Part shown: positions 50,481 through 59,590 of the stretch, piece after piece
How the letters are laid out: each line of letters starts with the position of its first letter
Position numbering within the stretch: position 1 is the first letter of the stretch
Source of the DNA: Pararhodobacter sp. CCB-MM2
Lineage (GTDB): Bacteria > Pseudomonadota > Alphaproteobacteria > Rhodobacterales > Rhodobacteraceae
DNA length: 64,000 nucleotides
NCBI RefSeq assembly: GCF_001691415.1
Contig: NZ_LRRR01000017.1
Location: 1 to 64,000, forward strand
Reading direction: 5' to 3'
The notes under the pieces: model-generated
Databases searched by the model: none
What the model saw: only the letters and a program-made list of their open reading frames with translations
What the model was told of the DNA's origin: nothing
Made by a program: the position numbers and the translations under genes

Positions 50481-53398
50481 CCCAGTCGCACCGCATTCCC
50501 GGCAAGGGCCTGATGATCGATCGCACGCGGCCCGTGCGCTTCACCTTCGACGGCAAGGGCTATGAGGGCTTTGCCGGCGACTCTGTCGCCTCGGCGCTTC
50601 TGGCCAATGGCGAGCGGCTGATCGGCCGGTCCTTCAAGTATCACCGCCCGCGCGGGGTGATGGCGGCGGGGTCCGAGGATCCCAACTCTCTCATCGAAGT
50701 GCATGAAAACGGGCAACAAACGCCCAACGTGCGCGGCACGATGCAGGAGATCTTCGAGGGGCTCGACGCGCGCAGTCAGAACCATGTCGGGCCGCTGAAT
50801 TTCGACCTGATGGCGGTCAACGACCTGCTCGCGCCCTTCTTCTCGGCGGGCTTTTACTACAAGACCTTCATGTGGCCGCGCGCTTTCTGGGAGAAGCTCT
50901 ACGAGCCCGCGATCCGTCGCGCGGCGGGTCTGGGCCGCCTCTCTGGCAAGCATGACATGGGGCTCTACGAGAAGGCCTTCGCCTTCTGCGATCTCCTCGT
51001 GATCGGTGCGGGGCCGGCGGGCCTGATGGCGGCGCTGACTGCTGCGCGCGCGGGCGCCGAGGTGATCCTCGCCGACGAGGACCGGCGCATGGGCGGCCGT
51101 CTGCTGGCCGATCAGCCCGAGGTCGACGGGCAGAACGGCGCCGATTGGGCAGCGTCGGTGGTGGCAGAACTCGCCGCGATGCCGAATGTCACGCTGATGA
51201 CCCGCACCACGGTGACCGGCGTCTATGACGACGGCACGTTCGGCGCGCTGGAGCGGGTGAGCCTGCACCGCGCCCCGGGCGAGGCGCCGCGCGAGTGTTT
51301 CTGGCGCATCCATGCCAAGCGCGCCTTGCTGACGGCGGGCGCGCTGGAGCGGCCGATCGCGCATCCCGACAACGACCGGCCTGGCGTCATGCTGGCCTCG
51401 GGCCTTGTCGGGCAGATGGGCAAGTTCGGTGTGAACCCAGGCAAGGTCGTCATCTTCTCGAACAACGATTCCGGTCTGCACACGGCCCGCAGCCTCACCG
51501 CACAAGGGATTGAAATCGCCGCCTATGTCGATCCGCGTCCGCTGCCGGTGACGGAAGAATTCCCGGTCTATGCCGAGGCTGAAGTCGTCGGCACGCGCGG
51601 GCGGCTGGGGCTGAAGGATGTTTCGATCCGGCACAAGGGCGGCACCTCGGTGATCGCGGCGCGGACTCTCGCGCTCTCGGGCGGCTGGAACCCGACGATG
51701 CATCTGGCTTGCCATCTCAACGGACGGCCGGAATGGTCGCCCGAGCTGGCGGCTTTCGTGGCAAAGCCCGGCATGGTGCCGGGGATGAGCGTCAGTGGCT
51801 CGGCCGCAGGGTTCATGTCCACCCGCGCGGCGCTGCTGGACGGCCACCAGAAGGCAGCAGCGGCCTTGATCGAACTGGGCCTCTCGGTGCCCGAGATTTC
51901 GGTGCCGGAGTCCGAGGATCGGCCTTGGGCGATCTCGCCCCTGTGGGCTGTCGATGCGGGCGGTCGGGCGTGGCTCGACTTCGCCAATGACGTGACCACC
52001 AAGGACGTCAAACTGGCGGCACAGGAAGGCTATTCCAGCGTCGAGCATATGAAGCGCTACACGACGCAGGGCATGGCGCCGGATCAGGGGAAAACGTCAA
52101 ACGTTTCCGCGCTGGCGGTGCTGGCTGAGGCGACCGGGAAGGGGATTCCCGCAACCGGGACGACCACTTACCGCCCGCCCTTTATCCCCGTCTCTATCGC
52201 CTCGATGGGCGCGGGCGGCCGTGGCGAGGGCTTCGCGCCGCAGCGTCTGCTGACGTCGGACGCCAAGACCCGCGCGATGAAGGCGCCGATGATCGAGGCC
52301 GGGCTCTGGTACCGCCCGAGCTATTTCCCGCGTGCGGGCGAGACGGATTGGCGAACGGCGGCGGACCGCGAGGTGCTGACGGTGCGCGAGCATGTCGGTG
52401 TCTGCGATGTCTCGACTTTGGGCAAGATCGACGTGCAAGGCGCTGATGCGGCTCGGTTCCTCGATTTCGTCTATACCAACACCATGTCCACGCTGAAGCC
52501 GGGCCGCGTGCGCTATGGCCTCATGCTGCGCGAGGATGGCATGGTCATGGACGATGGCACCTGTGCGCGCGTGGCCGAGGACCATTTCGTTGTTACCACC
52601 ACGACCTCGGGCGCTGGGCAGGTCATGCGGCATATGGATTTCGTCCATCAGGCCTTCTGCGCCGATTGGGATGTCCGGATGATCTCGGTCACCGAGGCTT
52701 GGGCGCAATTCGCCATCGCCGGTCCCAAGGCCAAGGCCGTGCTGGCCACTTTGGGCGAGATGCCATCGCTGCCCTTCATGGGCTGTGCGGATGTCACCAT
52801 CGGCGGGGTGAAGGGGCGGCTGTTCCGGATCTCGTTCTCGGGTGAGGAGGGCTATGAGGTTGCCGTGCCGACCCGCTTTGGCACCGCGCTTTTCGACCAT
52901 CTCGTCGCCACTGCCGAGGGGATGGAGGGCTGCGCCTATGGCATGGAGGCCCTGAACGCGCTGCGCGTCGAGAAGGGCTTCATCACCCATGCCGAGATCC
53001 ATGGCCGGGTGACCGCCGACGATGTGGGCCTGGGCAAGATGGTCAGCGCCAAGAAGGATTGCATCGGCAAGGCGGCCTCGCAGCGGCCCGGTCTGTTCGA
53101 GGACCGCGAGCAGCTGGTGGGCCTGATGCCGGTCAATCAGGGCGAGACGCTCTCCGCCGGCGCACATCTGTATAACGAGAAGGACCCGGCGCAGCGGGAG
53201 TTCAATCAGGGCTATGTCACCTCGGTCGCACCTTCGCCGACGATGGGCTGCTGGCTGGGTCTGGGCTTCCTGAAGAACGGGCGCGCGCGCTATGGCGAGG
53301 TGATCCGACTCGACGACGGGTTGCGCGGCCGCAAGGTGCTGGTGGAAGTCTGCAACCCGGTGTTCTTCGATCCTGAGGGAGGGCGGATGCGTGATTGA
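50477..53398 (+). CDS. soxA: Sarcosine oxidase, alpha subunit
   Basis: The 973-residue NAD- and folate-binding subunit. A ferredoxin-like N-terminal domain (PVRFTFDGKGYEGFAGDSVA) precedes the dinucleotide motif LLVIGAGPAGLMAALTAARA (about 174-193). The C-terminal 390 residues are a GcvT-like folate domain (VGVCDVSTLGKIDVQG; MEALNALRVEKGFI). It overlaps soxD by four bases and soxG by eight. Confidence 0.96.
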   Translation: MTQSHRIPGKGLMIDRTRPVRFTFDGKGYEGFAGDSVASALLANGERLIGRSFKYHRPRGVMAAGSEDPNSLIEVHENGQQTPNVRGTMQEIFEGLDARSQNHVGPLNFDLMAVNDLLAPFFSAGFYYKTFMWPRAFWEKLYEPAIRRAAGLGRLSGKHDMGLYEKAFAFCDLLVIGAGPAGLMAALTAARAGAEVILADEDRRMGGRLLADQPEVDGQNGADWAASVVAELAAMPNVTLMTRTTVTGVYDDGTFGALERVSLHRAPGEAPRECFWRIHAKRALLTAGALERPIAHPDNDRPGVMLASGLVGQMGKFGVNPGKVVIFSNNDSGLHTARSLTAQGIEIAAYVDPRPLPVTEEFPVYAEAEVVGTRGRLGLKDVSIRHKGGTSVIAARTLALSGGWNPTMHLACHLNGRPEWSPELAAFVAKPGMVPGMSVSGSAAGFMSTRAALLDGHQKAAAALIELGLSVPEISVPESEDRPWAISPLWAVDAGGRAWLDFANDVTTKDVKLAAQEGYSSVEHMKRYTTQGMAPDQGKTSNVSALAVLAEATGKGIPATGTTTYRPPFIPVSIASMGAGGRGEGFAPQRLLTSDAKTRAMKAPMIEAGLWYRPSYFPRAGETDWRTAADREVLTVREHVGVCDVSTLGKIDVQGADAARFLDFVYTNTMSTLKPGRVRYGLMLREDGMVMDDGTCARVAEDHFVVTTTTSGAGQVMRHMDFVHQAFCADWDVRMISVTEAWAQFAIAGPKAKAVLATLGEMPSLPFMGCADVTIGGVKGRLFRISFSGEEGYEVAVPTRFGTALFDHLVATAEGMEGCAYGMEALNALRVEKGFITHAEIHGRVTADDVGLGKMVSAKKDCIGKAASQRPGLFEDREQLVGLMPVNQGETLSAGAHLYNEKDPAQREFNQGYVTSVAPSPTMGCWLGLGFLKNGRARYGEVIRLDDGLRGRKVLVEVCNPVFFDPEGGRMRD

Positions 53399-53912
53399 TC
53401 TGATTGCCAAACCGGCCGTGAGCGGCCTTCCGGTCAGCCATGGTGGCTGCACGCTGTCGGCCTTCGACGCGGGGCCGGTCACCTCGATCGCGCCCTATCC
53501 GGGGCGCGACCTGTCCGCCGTGCTGCCGTTCCCGGCGCCGGGAACGGTCTCCGACTACCAGAGCGGTCGCCTGATCTGGGCGGGGCGCGACATGGCCTTC
53601 CTGACGGGTGTGGCCGCGCCGGATCTGTCCGGGCTGGCGGCGGTGACCGATCAGAGCGACGGCTGGGTCTGGGCCTTGCTGGAGGGCGCGTCGGTCGAGG
53701 CGGTTCTCGCGCGGCTCTGCCCGCTGGATCTGCGCCTGCGCAGCTTTGCGGTCGGATCCTCGGCACGGTCGATGTTGCAGCATCTGCCGATCCTTCTGGT
53801 CCGCACGGGGCCGGAGAGCTTCCAGATCGCCAGCTTCCGCTCAATGGCCGGGACACTGGTGCATGAGCTGGAGATCGCCATTAAAGGCGTCGCGGCGCGA
53901 GCCTCGCTCTGA
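53391..53912 (+). CDS. soxG: Sarcosine oxidase, gamma subunit
   Basis: The 173-residue structural subunit of the complex. It has the GcvT-like small-subunit fold with IAPYPGRDLSAVLPFPAPG and GPESFQIASFRSMAG. The start is GTG at 53391, overlapping the soxA end by eight bases, with GAGGGAGG upstream. The operon terminator lies 28 bases after the stop codon; folate genes that often follow soxG in relatives are not here. Confidence 0.92.
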   Translation: MIDLIAKPAVSGLPVSHGGCTLSAFDAGPVTSIAPYPGRDLSAVLPFPAPGTVSDYQSGRLIWAGRDMAFLTGVAAPDLSGLAAVTDQSDGWVWALLEGASVEAVLARLCPLDLRLRSFAVGSSARSMLQHLPILLVRTGPESFQIASFRSMAGTLVHELEIAIKGVAARASL

Positions 53913-53939
53913 TCCATCAAGGCGGGTTGGGTAGACAAC

Positions 53940-53970
53940 AGGCCCCGGTGCTGCCAGCATCGGGGCCTTA
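53940..53970 (+). terminator. Terminator of the sox operon
   Basis: A 13-base stem AGGCCCCGGTGCT/AGCATCGGGGCCT (one G-T pair) with loop GCC, then TTA. Located 28 bases after soxG. Confidence 0.8.
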
Positions 53971-54002
53971 CCTTTGAGACCGCATTTTGACGGAGATATT
54001 CG

Positions 54003-54398
54003 ATGAAGACATTGCTTCGGGCCCTTTTGGCCGCGATGGTGCTTGCCTTGAGCCTGCCGTTGCTTTCCCCGACCCAAGCCAAGGCCGAGACCTTCCGCTA
54101 CGAGCAGATCGACCCTCAGCTGCAGGCGCTCTTGCGGCGCATGGCGCGGCTACGGGCGCAGGGCGTGATCGAGACGGTGACGCTGGGCGTCTCGACCTCG
54201 GACTGCCCGGCCGATTGCAATGACAGCGTGCGTGGCGGCATGTGCTATTGCGGGCGCAACGATGAAGGGGGATGCGACGACGGGCGGGATGAGACCACGC
54301 TAGGGGGCCGTCCCGCCTGCCGCGTGCGCCCGGAGACCGCCGAGCTGCGGGGCGAGGGGATCGAACGGCAGGTGCTGCAGATCCAGCGCATGCCCTGA
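54003..54398 (+). CDS. Cys-rich secreted small protein
   Basis: A 131-residue protein with a signal peptide (MKTLLRALLAAMVLALSLPL, cut near AKA). The middle holds five cysteines in about 25 residues (SDCPADCNDSV, GGMCYCGRNDEGGCDDG) and a sixth in RPACRV, so disulfides or a metal site are likely. The last third is basic and helical. No known family was recognised. It has its own ribosome site (GACGGAG) and lies between the sox terminator and glpR. Confidence 0.68.
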   Translation: MKTLLRALLAAMVLALSLPLLSPTQAKAETFRYEQIDPQLQALLRRMARLRAQGVIETVTLGVSTSDCPADCNDSVRGGMCYCGRNDEGGCDDGRDETTLGGRPACRVRPETAELRGEGIERQVLQIQRMP

Positions 54399-54421
54399 GG
54401 GGAGGATCGTCGCGGGGGCTG

Positions 54422-55189
54422 TCAGCTGCCCGCGGCGACCACCATGTTCACTTGCCAATCGGTGCAGCGCGCGCGCAGGGGCGCGGGCAGGGGCCGGTTG
54501 GTGAACACCGTGTCCAAGACGGAGAGCGAGTCGATCCGCGCGGGCGCCGTCCGGCTCAGCTTCGAATGGTCGGTCACCAGCCACGCCTTGCGCGCCTGTG
54601 CGATCAGCGCGCGGCTCACGCCGACTTCCTGCATGTCATAATCCAGCATGTCCCCCTCGGCATCCAGCGCCGAGCAGCCGATCACCGCGATATCCACCTT
54701 GAATTGCCGGATCGCCGCCTCGGTCAGTGGCCCGGTCAGCCCGCCGTCCGAGCGCCTCAGCGTGCCGCCCGTCAGGATCACCTGACATTGCGGATTGTCG
54801 GCGAGGATATTGGCCACGTTCATGTTGTTGGTGACCACCATCAGCCCGGCATGGCGGCGCAGCTCGCGCGCGACGGCCTCGGTCGTGGTGCCGATGGCGA
54901 GGAAGATCGAGGCCCCCTCGGGAATTGCTTCGGCGCAGGCGTGGGCGATGGCGCGCTTGTCGTCGGCGTTGAGGGCCGCGCGCTCTTGGTAGCCGATATT
55001 CACCGTGCCCGAGCGCAGGATCGCCCCGCCGTGTACCCGCTCCAGCTTGCCGGCATCGTCCAGCTCGGCAAGGTCGCGGCGGATGGTCTGGGCGGTCACC
55101 CCGAAGCGCGTCGCGAGCCCGTCGACCGTCACGCGCCCTTCGGTGCGGGCGATTTCCAGGATCTCGGGCAGGCGGAAGCCCTGGGCCAT
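54422..55189 (-). CDS. glpR: DeoR-family regulator GlpR
   Basis: A 255-residue DeoR-type repressor. The N-terminal helix-turn-helix includes VTVDGLATRFGVTAQTIRRDL. The C-terminal sugar-phosphate domain has IFLAIGTTTEAVARELRR and LTGGTLRRSDGGLTGP. Its divergent partner is glpD, so it most likely represses glycerol-3-phosphate use until glycerol-3-phosphate binds. The start at ATG 55189 has AAAGGA in front; the frame runs to 55231. The 204 bases to glpD hold the repeated operator-like motif. Confidence 0.88.
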   Translation of the reverse strand: MAQGFRLPEILEIARTEGRVTVDGLATRFGVTAQTIRRDLAELDDAGKLERVHGGAILRSGTVNIGYQERAALNADDKRAIAHACAEAIPEGASIFLAIGTTTEAVARELRRHAGLMVVTNNMNVANILADNPQCQVILTGGTLRRSDGGLTGPLTEAAIRQFKVDIAVIGCSALDAEGDMLDYDMQEVGVSRALIAQARKAWLVTDHSKLSRTAPARIDSLSVLDTVFTNRPLPAPLRARCTDWQVNMVVAAGS

Positions 55190-55259
55190 GATTCGTATCC
55201 TTTTGCTCGATTGTTGCGCCCGATACTCCATCTTTCAAGCGAAGGGCGGAAAAACGCGC

Positions 55260-55345
55260 ATTCGCGCGGGTATTCGCGCCGAAAGTCGCGGGGGTCTCTG
55301 TTGAAATGTCACAAAAACGCGTATATTCGCGTATAAACGAAAGCG
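55260..55345. promoter_or_regulatory. Likely GlpR operator region
   Basis: ATTCGCG occurs three times: 55260-55266, 55272-55278 and 55325-55331. CGAAAG-type complements (CCGAAAG at 55279-55285 and AACGAAAGCG near 55335-55344) follow. DeoR-family repressors often bind TTCG/CGAA repeats. The region lies in the glpR/glpD divergent spacer. Confidence 0.5.
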
Positions 55346-55393
55346 ATCGAACGTAACGACCCGAGTCGCGCCTCAGCGGCGCCAGAGCTTGCC

Positions 55394-56959
55394 ATGACCG
55401 ACATCCCGACTTCCGACCTCTACGACCTCGTCATCATTGGCGGGGGGATCAACGGCTGCGGCATCGCCCGCGACGCGGCGGGCCGGGGCCTGAAGGTGCT
55501 GGTGGCCGAGAAGGGGGATCTGGCGGGTGCGACCTCCTCGGCCTCGACCAAGCTGTTTCATGGCGGCCTGCGCTATCTGGAGTATTTCGAGTTCCGGCTG
55601 GTGCGCGAGGCGCTGATCGAGCGGGAGACGCTGCTGCGCGCGATGCCGCATATCTCGTGGCCGATGCGTTTCGTGCTGCCGTATCATGCGGGCATGCGCT
55701 TTGATGGCGAGACGCCGACGTCGAAGCTGCTGTCCTTCTTCATGCCGTGGCTGAAGGGGCGGCGGCCGGCGTGGCTGATCCGGCTGGGGCTGTTCCTCTA
55801 TGACAACCTCGGCGGACGGAAGATCCTGCCGGGCACGACGAAGCTGGACCTGACGCAGGCGCCGGAAGGCGCGCCGCTGCAGGACCAGTTCCGCATGGCC
55901 TATGAATATTCGGATTGCTGGGTGCAGGATTCGCGGCTGGTCGCGCTGAACGCCCGCGATGCTCAGGCCCGCGGGGCGGAGATCCTGACCCGCACCAAGG
56001 TCACCGAGGCGAAGGTCGAGGACGGCATCTGGACCGTCACTCTGGGCGATCGGCAGGTCCGCGCGAAAGGCTTGGTCAACGCGGCAGGCCCCTGGGCGGG
56101 CGAGGTGATCAAGGACGTGCTGCATTCGGGCTCGAAAGAGCATGTCCGGCTGGTGCGCGGCTCGCATATCGTGACGCCCAAGCTCTATGACCATGACAAG
56201 GCGTATTTTTTCCAAGGCCGCGACGGGCGGATCATCTTCGCGATCCCCTATGAGCAGGACTTCACGCTGATCGGCACGACAGATGCGGAACACTCGGACC
56301 CGGACACGCCGCCGCGCTGCACGGAGAGCGAGCGCGACTATCTCTGCGCCTTTGCCTCCGGGTATTTCAACCGCGCGATCACGCCTGCGGACGTGGTTTG
56401 GACCTATTCCGGCGTGCGGCCACTCTACGACGACGGCGCGCGCTCGGCCACGGCGGCGACGCGGGATTATGTGCTGACCTTGGATAACGGGGCAGGGGCG
56501 CCGGTGCTCAATGTCTTCGGCGGCAAGATCACCACCTATCGCCGTCTCGCGGAATCGGCGCTGGAAAAGCTGGGCGCACATCTGCCGATGTCGGGCAAGT
56601 GGACGGCGGGTGTGGCGCTGCCGGGCGGGGATTTCCCGGTCGATGGTGTCGCCGCGCTGATCGCCGAACTGCGCGCGCGCCATCTGTTCCTGACCGAGGC
56701 TTGGGCCACCCGCCTGATCCGCGCCTATGGCACCGAGGCGGCAGAGATCCTGTCAGGCGCCACTTCCTCCGTAGATCTGGGCGAGGATTTTGGCGCCAGC
56801 CTGACCGCGCGCGAGGTCGATTGGCTGATGGACCGCGAATTCGCCAAGGGGGCCGAGGACGTGCTCTGGCGGCGCTCGAAACTGGGGCTGCACATGACGG
56901 CAGCGCAGATCGACCGGGTCGGGGCCTACATGACCGAACGGACGCGCGCAGAGGCGTGA
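55394..56959 (+). CDS. glpD: Glycerol-3-phosphate dehydrogenase (aerobic)
   Basis: The membrane-associated FAD enzyme that oxidises glycerol-3-phosphate to dihydroxyacetone phosphate and passes electrons to quinone. The 521-residue protein has FAD motif LVIIGGGINGCGIARDAA (11-28), then ATSSASTKLFHGGLRYLE and a later GVRPLYDD. The C-terminal domain ends with a helical bundle. Start ATG 55394. It is controlled by the divergent glpR. Confidence 0.95.
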   Translation: MTDIPTSDLYDLVIIGGGINGCGIARDAAGRGLKVLVAEKGDLAGATSSASTKLFHGGLRYLEYFEFRLVREALIERETLLRAMPHISWPMRFVLPYHAGMRFDGETPTSKLLSFFMPWLKGRRPAWLIRLGLFLYDNLGGRKILPGTTKLDLTQAPEGAPLQDQFRMAYEYSDCWVQDSRLVALNARDAQARGAEILTRTKVTEAKVEDGIWTVTLGDRQVRAKGLVNAAGPWAGEVIKDVLHSGSKEHVRLVRGSHIVTPKLYDHDKAYFFQGRDGRIIFAIPYEQDFTLIGTTDAEHSDPDTPPRCTESERDYLCAFASGYFNRAITPADVVWTYSGVRPLYDDGARSATAATRDYVLTLDNGAGAPVLNVFGGKITTYRRLAESALEKLGAHLPMSGKWTAGVALPGGDFPVDGVAALIAELRARHLFLTEAWATRLIRAYGTEAAEILSGATSSVDLGEDFGASLTAREVDWLMDREFAKGAEDVLWRRSKLGLHMTAAQIDRVGAYMTERTRAEA

Positions 56960-57038
56960 GCGGAAAACTGGCCGATCCCCGTTCCCCTTGGCGGAAACCC
57001 GCGCTAGGGTGCGCGCCAAATGCGCAAAGGAGACCGTC

Positions 57039-57540
<502 letters not shown>

Positions 57541-57554
<14 letters not shown>

Positions 57555-58125
57555 TCTCCTCGCGCTGGCCGCGTCGGCACTGGCTTTGATGCCGTATGCC
57601 GCCTCGGCCTCGGATGCGCCGGCCGATGCGCCGCGCCTGACGATCCATGTCACCGGCGAGGCCGAGGGCGAGATCGTCATCGCCCTGCGCCCGGATCTGG
57701 CCCCGCAGCACGTCGAGCGTGTTCTGCAGCTGGCCCGTGACGGCGCCTACAACGGCGTCGTGTTCCACCGCGTGATCGACGGCTTCATGGCGCAGACCGG
57801 CGACGTACAGTTCGGTCGTGCCGGCGGCGATACCTCGCGCGCGGGCATGGGCGGCTCGGATCTGCCGGACCTGCCGGCCGAATTCTCGGGCGAGCCGTTT
57901 GCACGGGGCGTGGTGGGCATGGCCCGGTCGCAGAACCCGAACTCGGCTAACAGCCAGTTCTTCATCATGTTCGACTCGGCCCCGCATCTGAACGGCCAGT
58001 ACACGGTCTTCGGTCAGGTAGTCGAAGGTCTGGACGTGCTGGACGCGATCAAGCGCGGCACCGGCGGCAACGGTGCCGTCGTCGGCGCGCCGGACGTGAT
58101 GGCGGATGTGACCGTCACCGAGTGA
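57541..58125 (+). CDS. Peptidylprolyl isomerase (cyclophilin), periplasmic
   Basis: A 194-residue cyclophilin with a Sec signal peptide ([23 protein letters not shown]). It repeats the catalytic motif [14 protein letters not shown] and the [13 protein letters not shown] loop of the previous gene, at near-identical nucleotide sequence in those parts. It is a tandem duplicate for the periplasm, translationally coupled to the cytosolic copy by a 14-base overlap. Confidence 0.93.
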
Positions 58126-58276
58126 TCCAGGCAGGGCCGGGGGCAGAGATGCCTCCGGCCTTTCCCTTTGCCGCCTTTTTTCCGCTGGTCGTGATCTTTC
58201 CGCGATGCGGCGGGGCTTTATTTCCCCGGCGAGTTGCGGCATATGTCGGGGCAACGGACAGACCAAGGACATTGCC

Positions 58277-58651
58277 ATGAACGCTTTGCTTCGCGCCCTC
58301 ACCTGGTGGAACGGCCAGACCCTCGGCACGCAGCTGTTCACCTGGCGCAAAGGCGTCAAGGTCGGCGAAGATAGCCAAGGCAACATCTTCTACAAGTCGC
58401 GCGACGGCAAACGCCGCTGGGTCATCTACAACGGCGAGATCGAAGCCTCGCGCGTGGATGCCGACTGGCACGGCTGGCTGCACGGCACTTGGGACGAAAC
58501 CCCGGCTGAGCGTCCGCTGGTCCACAAGACCTGGGAAAAGCCCCATGTCGAAAACCTCACCGGCACCGCCGCGGCCTATGTGCCCGCCGGTTCGCTGCGC
58601 CGCGTGAACCCCGTCGAGCGCCGCGACTACGAAGCCTGGCAGCCCGAGTAA
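58277..58651 (+). CDS. NDUFA12-family NADH:ubiquinone oxidoreductase subunit
   Basis: A 124-residue homologue of mitochondrial complex I subunit NDUFA12 (B17.2), found in alphaproteobacteria. The conserved parts are [37 protein letters not shown] and [13 protein letters not shown]. It is thought to help assemble or stabilise complex I. The start is ATG 58277. mlaD begins one base after the stop codon, and the three-gene unit NDUFA12-mlaD-DUF2155 is typical of the Rhodobacterales. Confidence 0.93.
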   Translation: MNALLRALTWWNGQTLGTQLFTWRKGVKVGEDSQGNIFYKSRDGKRRWVIYNGEIEASRVDADWHGWLHGTWDETPAERPLVHKTWEKPHVENLTGTAAAYVPAGSLRRVNPVERRDYEAWQPE

Positions 58652-58652
58652 C

Positions 58653-59117
58653 ATGGCCTATCGCGCCTGGGAGGTCGCCCTCGGCGCCGCAGTGATGCTC
58701 GTCGCTGCGGTGTTCGTCGTCTTCGCCCTGCGCTCGACCGGCGCGGCGCTGGGGAGCGCGGCCTCCTACGATCTGCAAGCCAGCTTCCGTTCGGCCGAAG
58801 GCGTCCGCCCCGGTACCGAAGTGCGTCTGGCCGGTGTAAAGATCGGCACCGTGACCGCGCTGACCCTCGATCCGCAGACCTTCCGCGCCATGCTGACACT
58901 TGGCGTCGATCAGGGCATCGAACTGCCCCTCGATTCGACGATCCAGGTTGCGCAGGAGGGGATCCTCGGTGGCACCTTCATCGAGATCCTGCCCGGCGGC
59001 GACATGGATAACCTGCAACCCGGCGACAGCTTCCAAGACACGCAAAGCGCGGTGAGCCTGATCACGCTGCTGCTGCGCGCCTTCACCGGCTCGGATGCCG
59101 CGGCGGATCCGCAATGA
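58653..59117 (+). CDS. mlaD: MlaD-like MCE lipid transport protein
   Basis: A 154-residue periplasm-facing MCE protein. One membrane helix (about 7-27) anchors it, followed by the MCE domain SYDLQASFRSAEGVRPGTEV and RLAGVKIGTVTAL. It should form the hexameric ring that carries phospholipids with MlaFE; those partner genes are not nearby. It overlaps the DUF2155 gene by four bases (ATGA). Confidence 0.9.
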   Translation: MAYRAWEVALGAAVMLVAAVFVVFALRSTGAALGSAASYDLQASFRSAEGVRPGTEVRLAGVKIGTVTALTLDPQTFRAMLTLGVDQGIELPLDSTIQVAQEGILGGTFIEILPGGDMDNLQPGDSFQDTQSAVSLITLLLRAFTGSDAAADPQ

Positions 59118-59533
59118 TCCGGCGCGCGCTCCTCTCCGGCTTGGCCCTTTCCGCCGCTCTGATCGCCCCCGTCGCGGCGCAACAGGTCGACTGGCGCACC
59201 TTGGGCGAGGCCCTGCGCGACCAGCGTCCGATCACGCCTGAGATGTCGTCTGGGTCGGAGGCCGTTCTGCGCGCCTTGGACAAGGTCTCGGGCGAGGTCG
59301 ACGACATCATGATCGCCGTCGGCGGCACGGTGAATTACGGCCGTCTCAGCATCAGCATGAGCGCCTGCCGCTTCCCGGCCGAGGACCCCGCGTCGGACGC
59401 TTTCGCCTTCCTGCAGATCACCGACACGCGCGGCGAAGAACAGGTGTTCCAAGGCTGGATGATCGCGTCCAGCCCGGCACTGAATGCCTTGGATCATCCG
59501 CGCTACGACGTCTGGGTCGTCAGCTGCAGTTGA
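59114..59533 (+). CDS. DUF2155 secreted protein
   Basis: A 139-residue protein with a signal peptide (IRRALLSGLALSAALIAPVAAQ). The DUF2155 core is visible in CRFPAEDPASDAFAFLQITD and VFQGWMIASSPALNALDHPR, ending in YDVWVVSCS. The two cysteines may pair. Function is unknown, but the gene is a constant neighbour of mlaD in relatives. A terminator follows. In many relatives aat and acc genes come next; here an aminopeptidase lies there. Confidence 0.88.
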   Translation: MIRRALLSGLALSAALIAPVAAQQVDWRTLGEALRDQRPITPEMSSGSEAVLRALDKVSGEVDDIMIAVGGTVNYGRLSISMSACRFPAEDPASDAFAFLQITDTRGEEQVFQGWMIASSPALNALDHPRYDVWVVSCS

Positions 59534-59540
59534 GACGAGA

Positions 59541-59561
59541 AGGGGGCCTTGCGGGCCCCCT
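59541..59561. terminator. Terminator between DUF2155 and aminopeptidase
   Basis: AGGGGGCC, loop TTGCG, GGCCCCCT: an eight-base stem between convergent genes. Confidence 0.8.
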
Positions 59562-59590
59562 CGATCATTCCGGATATGTCGTTATGGCCG

